Assembly (NCBI GenBank): GCA_934645275.1
Contig: CAKUDW010000102.1
Span: 1-7,056, forward strand
Reading direction: 5' to 3'
Length of the DNA: 7,056 nt
Origin: an uncultured Clostridia bacterium
GTDB lineage: Bacteria; Bacillota_A; Clostridia; Christensenellales; Aristaeellaceae
The notes below the pieces were generated by a model that was not told where the DNA came from, made no database searches, and saw only the letters and a program-made list of their open reading frames with translations. The position numbers and the translations under genes were made by a program. Below, piece after piece: positions 5,549-7,056 of the stretch (position 1 is its first letter; each line of letters starts with the position of its first letter).

Positions 5549-5577
5549 ATTATATCGCAGTTTTCGGCTGCATGCAA
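5549..5577 (-). promoter_or_regulatory. Sigma-A promoter of the protease-scpA transcript
   Basis: On the minus strand, TTGCAT (5577-5572), 17 bases and a perfect TATAAT (5554-5549). Transcription would start near 5542, about 100 bases before the TTG start of the protease. It is back to back with the DUF975 promoter, and the two -35 boxes are 30 bases apart. Confidence 0.75.
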
Positions 5578-5607
5578 GGATGGCGGCATTAAAATACCAG
5601 CGCAGCA

Positions 5608-5636
5608 TTGATTTATGCGGCCTTCTGTGCTATATT
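5608..5636 (+). promoter_or_regulatory. Sigma-A promoter of the DUF975 gene
   Basis: TTGATT (5608-5613), 17 bases and TATATT (5631-5636), with TGC immediately before the -10 box. Transcription would start near 5643, leaving a very short leader. GGAGG at 5647-5651 lies 10 bases before the ATG at 5662. Confidence 0.7.
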
Positions 5637-5661
5637 ATGTTCAAATGGAGGATTGATATAG

Positions 5662-7008
5662 ATGTATTCAAGCGGTTATCGCCGCATTGCCCGCGAGGCA
5701 CTGCGCGGCAAGTGGAAGAAAATGCTGGGACTGCTATTCATATCTGCGCTGCTGATCAATGGTCTGAATCTGGATTCACTGGCAAACAACTGTTTCAGCA
5801 GGCCGGAACACTACTACTTTTCCTTTGATGTCGCCGGTCTCGGATATCGCTATACCGTTAACAGAGTATTCGGTTTCGGTTGGGTACTGATGGCGGCTTA
5901 CGCGCTGATTCGGCTGTTGATTGCGCCGGCGGTTTCCGCAGGCGAATATGCGCTGGCGCAGGACGCGCTGCGCGGTGAAACGCTGCAAATTCGGCGGCTG
6001 TTCCCGATGTCGCTAAAATGGAAGCTGCTGGGCATGAACCTGCTGCGCGCGCTGATCATCGCGCTGTGGTCGCTGCTGCTGGTAATTCCGGGCATCGTCG
6101 CTGTATATCGCTATTCAATGGCCGACTATCTGCTGATTAATCATCCCGAAATGGGTGCGGTAGAGGCGCTGCGCCGCAGCAAGGAACTGATGTACGGCAA
6201 TAAAATGAGCGCCTTTTCGTTGGACATGAGCTTTATCGGCTGGGCGCTGCTGACCTGTGCAGCGGGCTGGGGCATTCAGGATTTGCTTGGCATAAATGGC
6301 CTTGGCTTCAGTGCCCTGAAGGGCGGTTTCATCGTGCTGGATTTGCTGAGCATTCTGATCGCGCTGCCGCTGAACGCCTATCGAACCACCGCCATGACGG
6401 CCTTCTTCATCGCCGTGGAGCAGAATACCGCGCACGTAGAACAACAGGGCGCAGAAGCTGCACCCGATCCGATGCAGGAAGCGCGGCGCGCCGCCGAAGA
6501 ACAGGCGCGGCAGAACGACGCCGCCACAGCCTCGGCGCGTGAAATGTACATGCAGCATCACTGCAGCCGCCGCCTGATCGAGCTGGCCGGCCTGGATGCG
6601 GAATATGAGGCGTATCTCGGCGGGCGCAGCTATCAGGAAGACCTCTGGCGGCGCGAATATGTGGATCAGCTGATGCGCCGCTTCGACGGCGATCCGTCTG
6701 CGCTGGACGATATCATCGCTCTGGCCGGGGAATACGGTATGGACGATCTGGCCGACCGCGCGCTCGGGCGCATCGACCGTCACATCTGGCAGCAGACGCT
6801 GCCGGACGCGGAGATTCTGAACCTGCTGGGCCGCATGCTTGCGCTGCTTCAGGCCGAAAGTTTCGCCGGACAATCGGGCTTTGTAGCGCGCAAGAAGCGC
6901 CAGATTCTGGATATGGCTGAGCGACTGGAGCGCCGCCTGAACGAGACCGACCCCGACGGCGCCTGGCGCGACGCCATGCGTGCCGTGCGCGAAGCGGCCG
7001 CGGAATAA
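5662..7008 (+). CDS. DUF975-family membrane protein with a long cytoplasmic-type helical C-terminal extension
   Basis: The protein has 448 residues. The N-terminal part matches DUF975: a basic opening (YRRIAREALRGKWKKMLG), membrane segments near 20-35, 72-92, 124-146, 188-204 and 222-250, and the family hallmark LWSLLLVIPGIVAVYRYSMA (135-154). Next come EALRRSKELMYGNK and the conserved SFIGW at 190-194. After residue 252 the sequence becomes hydrophilic: an Ala/Glu/Gln-rich linker (255-290), then charged amphipathic helices to residue 448 (for example LDDIIALAGEYGMDDLADRALGR shared between 348 and 370) and a coiled-coil-like RQILDMAERLERRL. The extension has no Cys/His metal cluster and no enzyme motif I recognise. 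DUF975 function is unknown; a membrane scaffold or envelope role is plausible. The gene is transcribed alone from a promoter divergent to the protease operon. GGAGG at 5647-5651 supports the ATG. Confidence 0.8.
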   Translation: MYSSGYRRIAREALRGKWKKMLGLLFISALLINGLNLDSLANNCFSRPEHYYFSFDVAGLGYRYTVNRVFGFGWVLMAAYALIRLLIAPAVSAGEYALAQDALRGETLQIRRLFPMSLKWKLLGMNLLRALIIALWSLLLVIPGIVAVYRYSMADYLLINHPEMGAVEALRRSKELMYGNKMSAFSLDMSFIGWALLTCAAGWGIQDLLGINGLGFSALKGGFIVLDLLSILIALPLNAYRTTAMTAFFIAVEQNTAHVEQQGAEAAPDPMQEARRAAEEQARQNDAATASAREMYMQHHCSRRLIELAGLDAEYEAYLGGRSYQEDLWRREYVDQLMRRFDGDPSALDDIIALAGEYGMDDLADRALGRIDRHIWQQTLPDAEILNLLGRMLALLQAESFAGQSGFVARKKRQILDMAERLERRLNETDPDGAWRDAMRAVREAAAE

Positions 7009-7018
7009 AGCCAGGGGA

Positions 7019-7036
7019 ATGCGCCGGCCTGCGCAT
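7019..7036 (+). terminator. Short hairpin after the DUF975 gene
   Basis: ATGCGC (7019-7024) and GCGCAT (7031-7036) form a perfect 6-bp stem with a 6-base loop, 10 bases after the stop codon. The tail is only ATATTG, with no real T run, so termination would be weak. Confidence 0.35.
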
Positions 7037-7037
7037 A

Positions 7038-7043
7038 TTGACA
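7038..7043 (+). promoter_or_regulatory. Consensus -35 hexamer at the right edge
   Basis: A perfect TTGACA is present 13 bases from the window end. With a 17-base spacer the -10 box would begin at about 7061, outside the window, so it could belong to a following plus-strand gene. A single hexamer can occur by chance. Confidence 0.25.
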
Positions 7044-7056
7044 GGCAATAGATAGC

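Noticed and set aside
6115..6873. Minus-strand open frame opposite the DUF975 gene
   Set aside because: The plus strand here encodes a recognisable protein with a promoter and ribosome binding site; the opposite frame has none of these.

Overview
The window looks like a chromosomal segment of a moderately high-GC member of the Clostridia (Firmicutes). The evidence is strong GGAGG-type ribosome binding sites, sigma-A-like promoters with 17-base spacers and TATAAT-type -10 boxes, a ScpA kleisin, a VanW-type envelope protein, a DUF975 membrane protein and Gram-positive-style secreted proteins. The family or genus cannot be fixed from this sequence. I see no rRNA, tRNA, CRISPR array, insertion sequence or phage gene.

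Layout: five complete genes and one partial gene point left (minus strand), and one gene points right (plus strand). A divergent promoter region at about 5540-5643 separates the two directions. Reading leftward, a site-2-type zinc membrane protease (5438-4671) is followed after 20 bases by scpA (4650-3934). Next comes a secreted protein built from two tandem VanW-like domains (3821-2811). A 314-base gap carries a good promoter and several repeats. Then comes a secreted parvulin-like foldase (2496-1063), a hairpin terminator and a second promoter. That promoter drives a membrane protein of ABC-2 permease type (879-118) and the first 36 codons of a second membrane protein that runs off the left edge. 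Reading rightward, a 448-residue protein (5662-7008) joins a DUF975 membrane domain to a long charged helical tail.

Functionally, most genes concern the cell envelope: intramembrane proteolysis, folding of exported proteins, a wall-associated VanW-like protein and a transporter-like membrane pair. ScpA (chromosome condensation) is the exception, and its usual partner scpB does not follow it here.

The most notable points are these. The VanW-like protein is a clear internal duplication, and both copies lack the cysteine that is usual in the GGGxCQ motif. The DUF975 protein has an unexplained C-terminal extension of about 190 residues. The foldase has degenerate parvulin motifs and a long insertion. 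Symmetric sequences sit on the promoters of the foldase and ABC-like genes. I found no convincing evidence of a wholly new multi-gene system.
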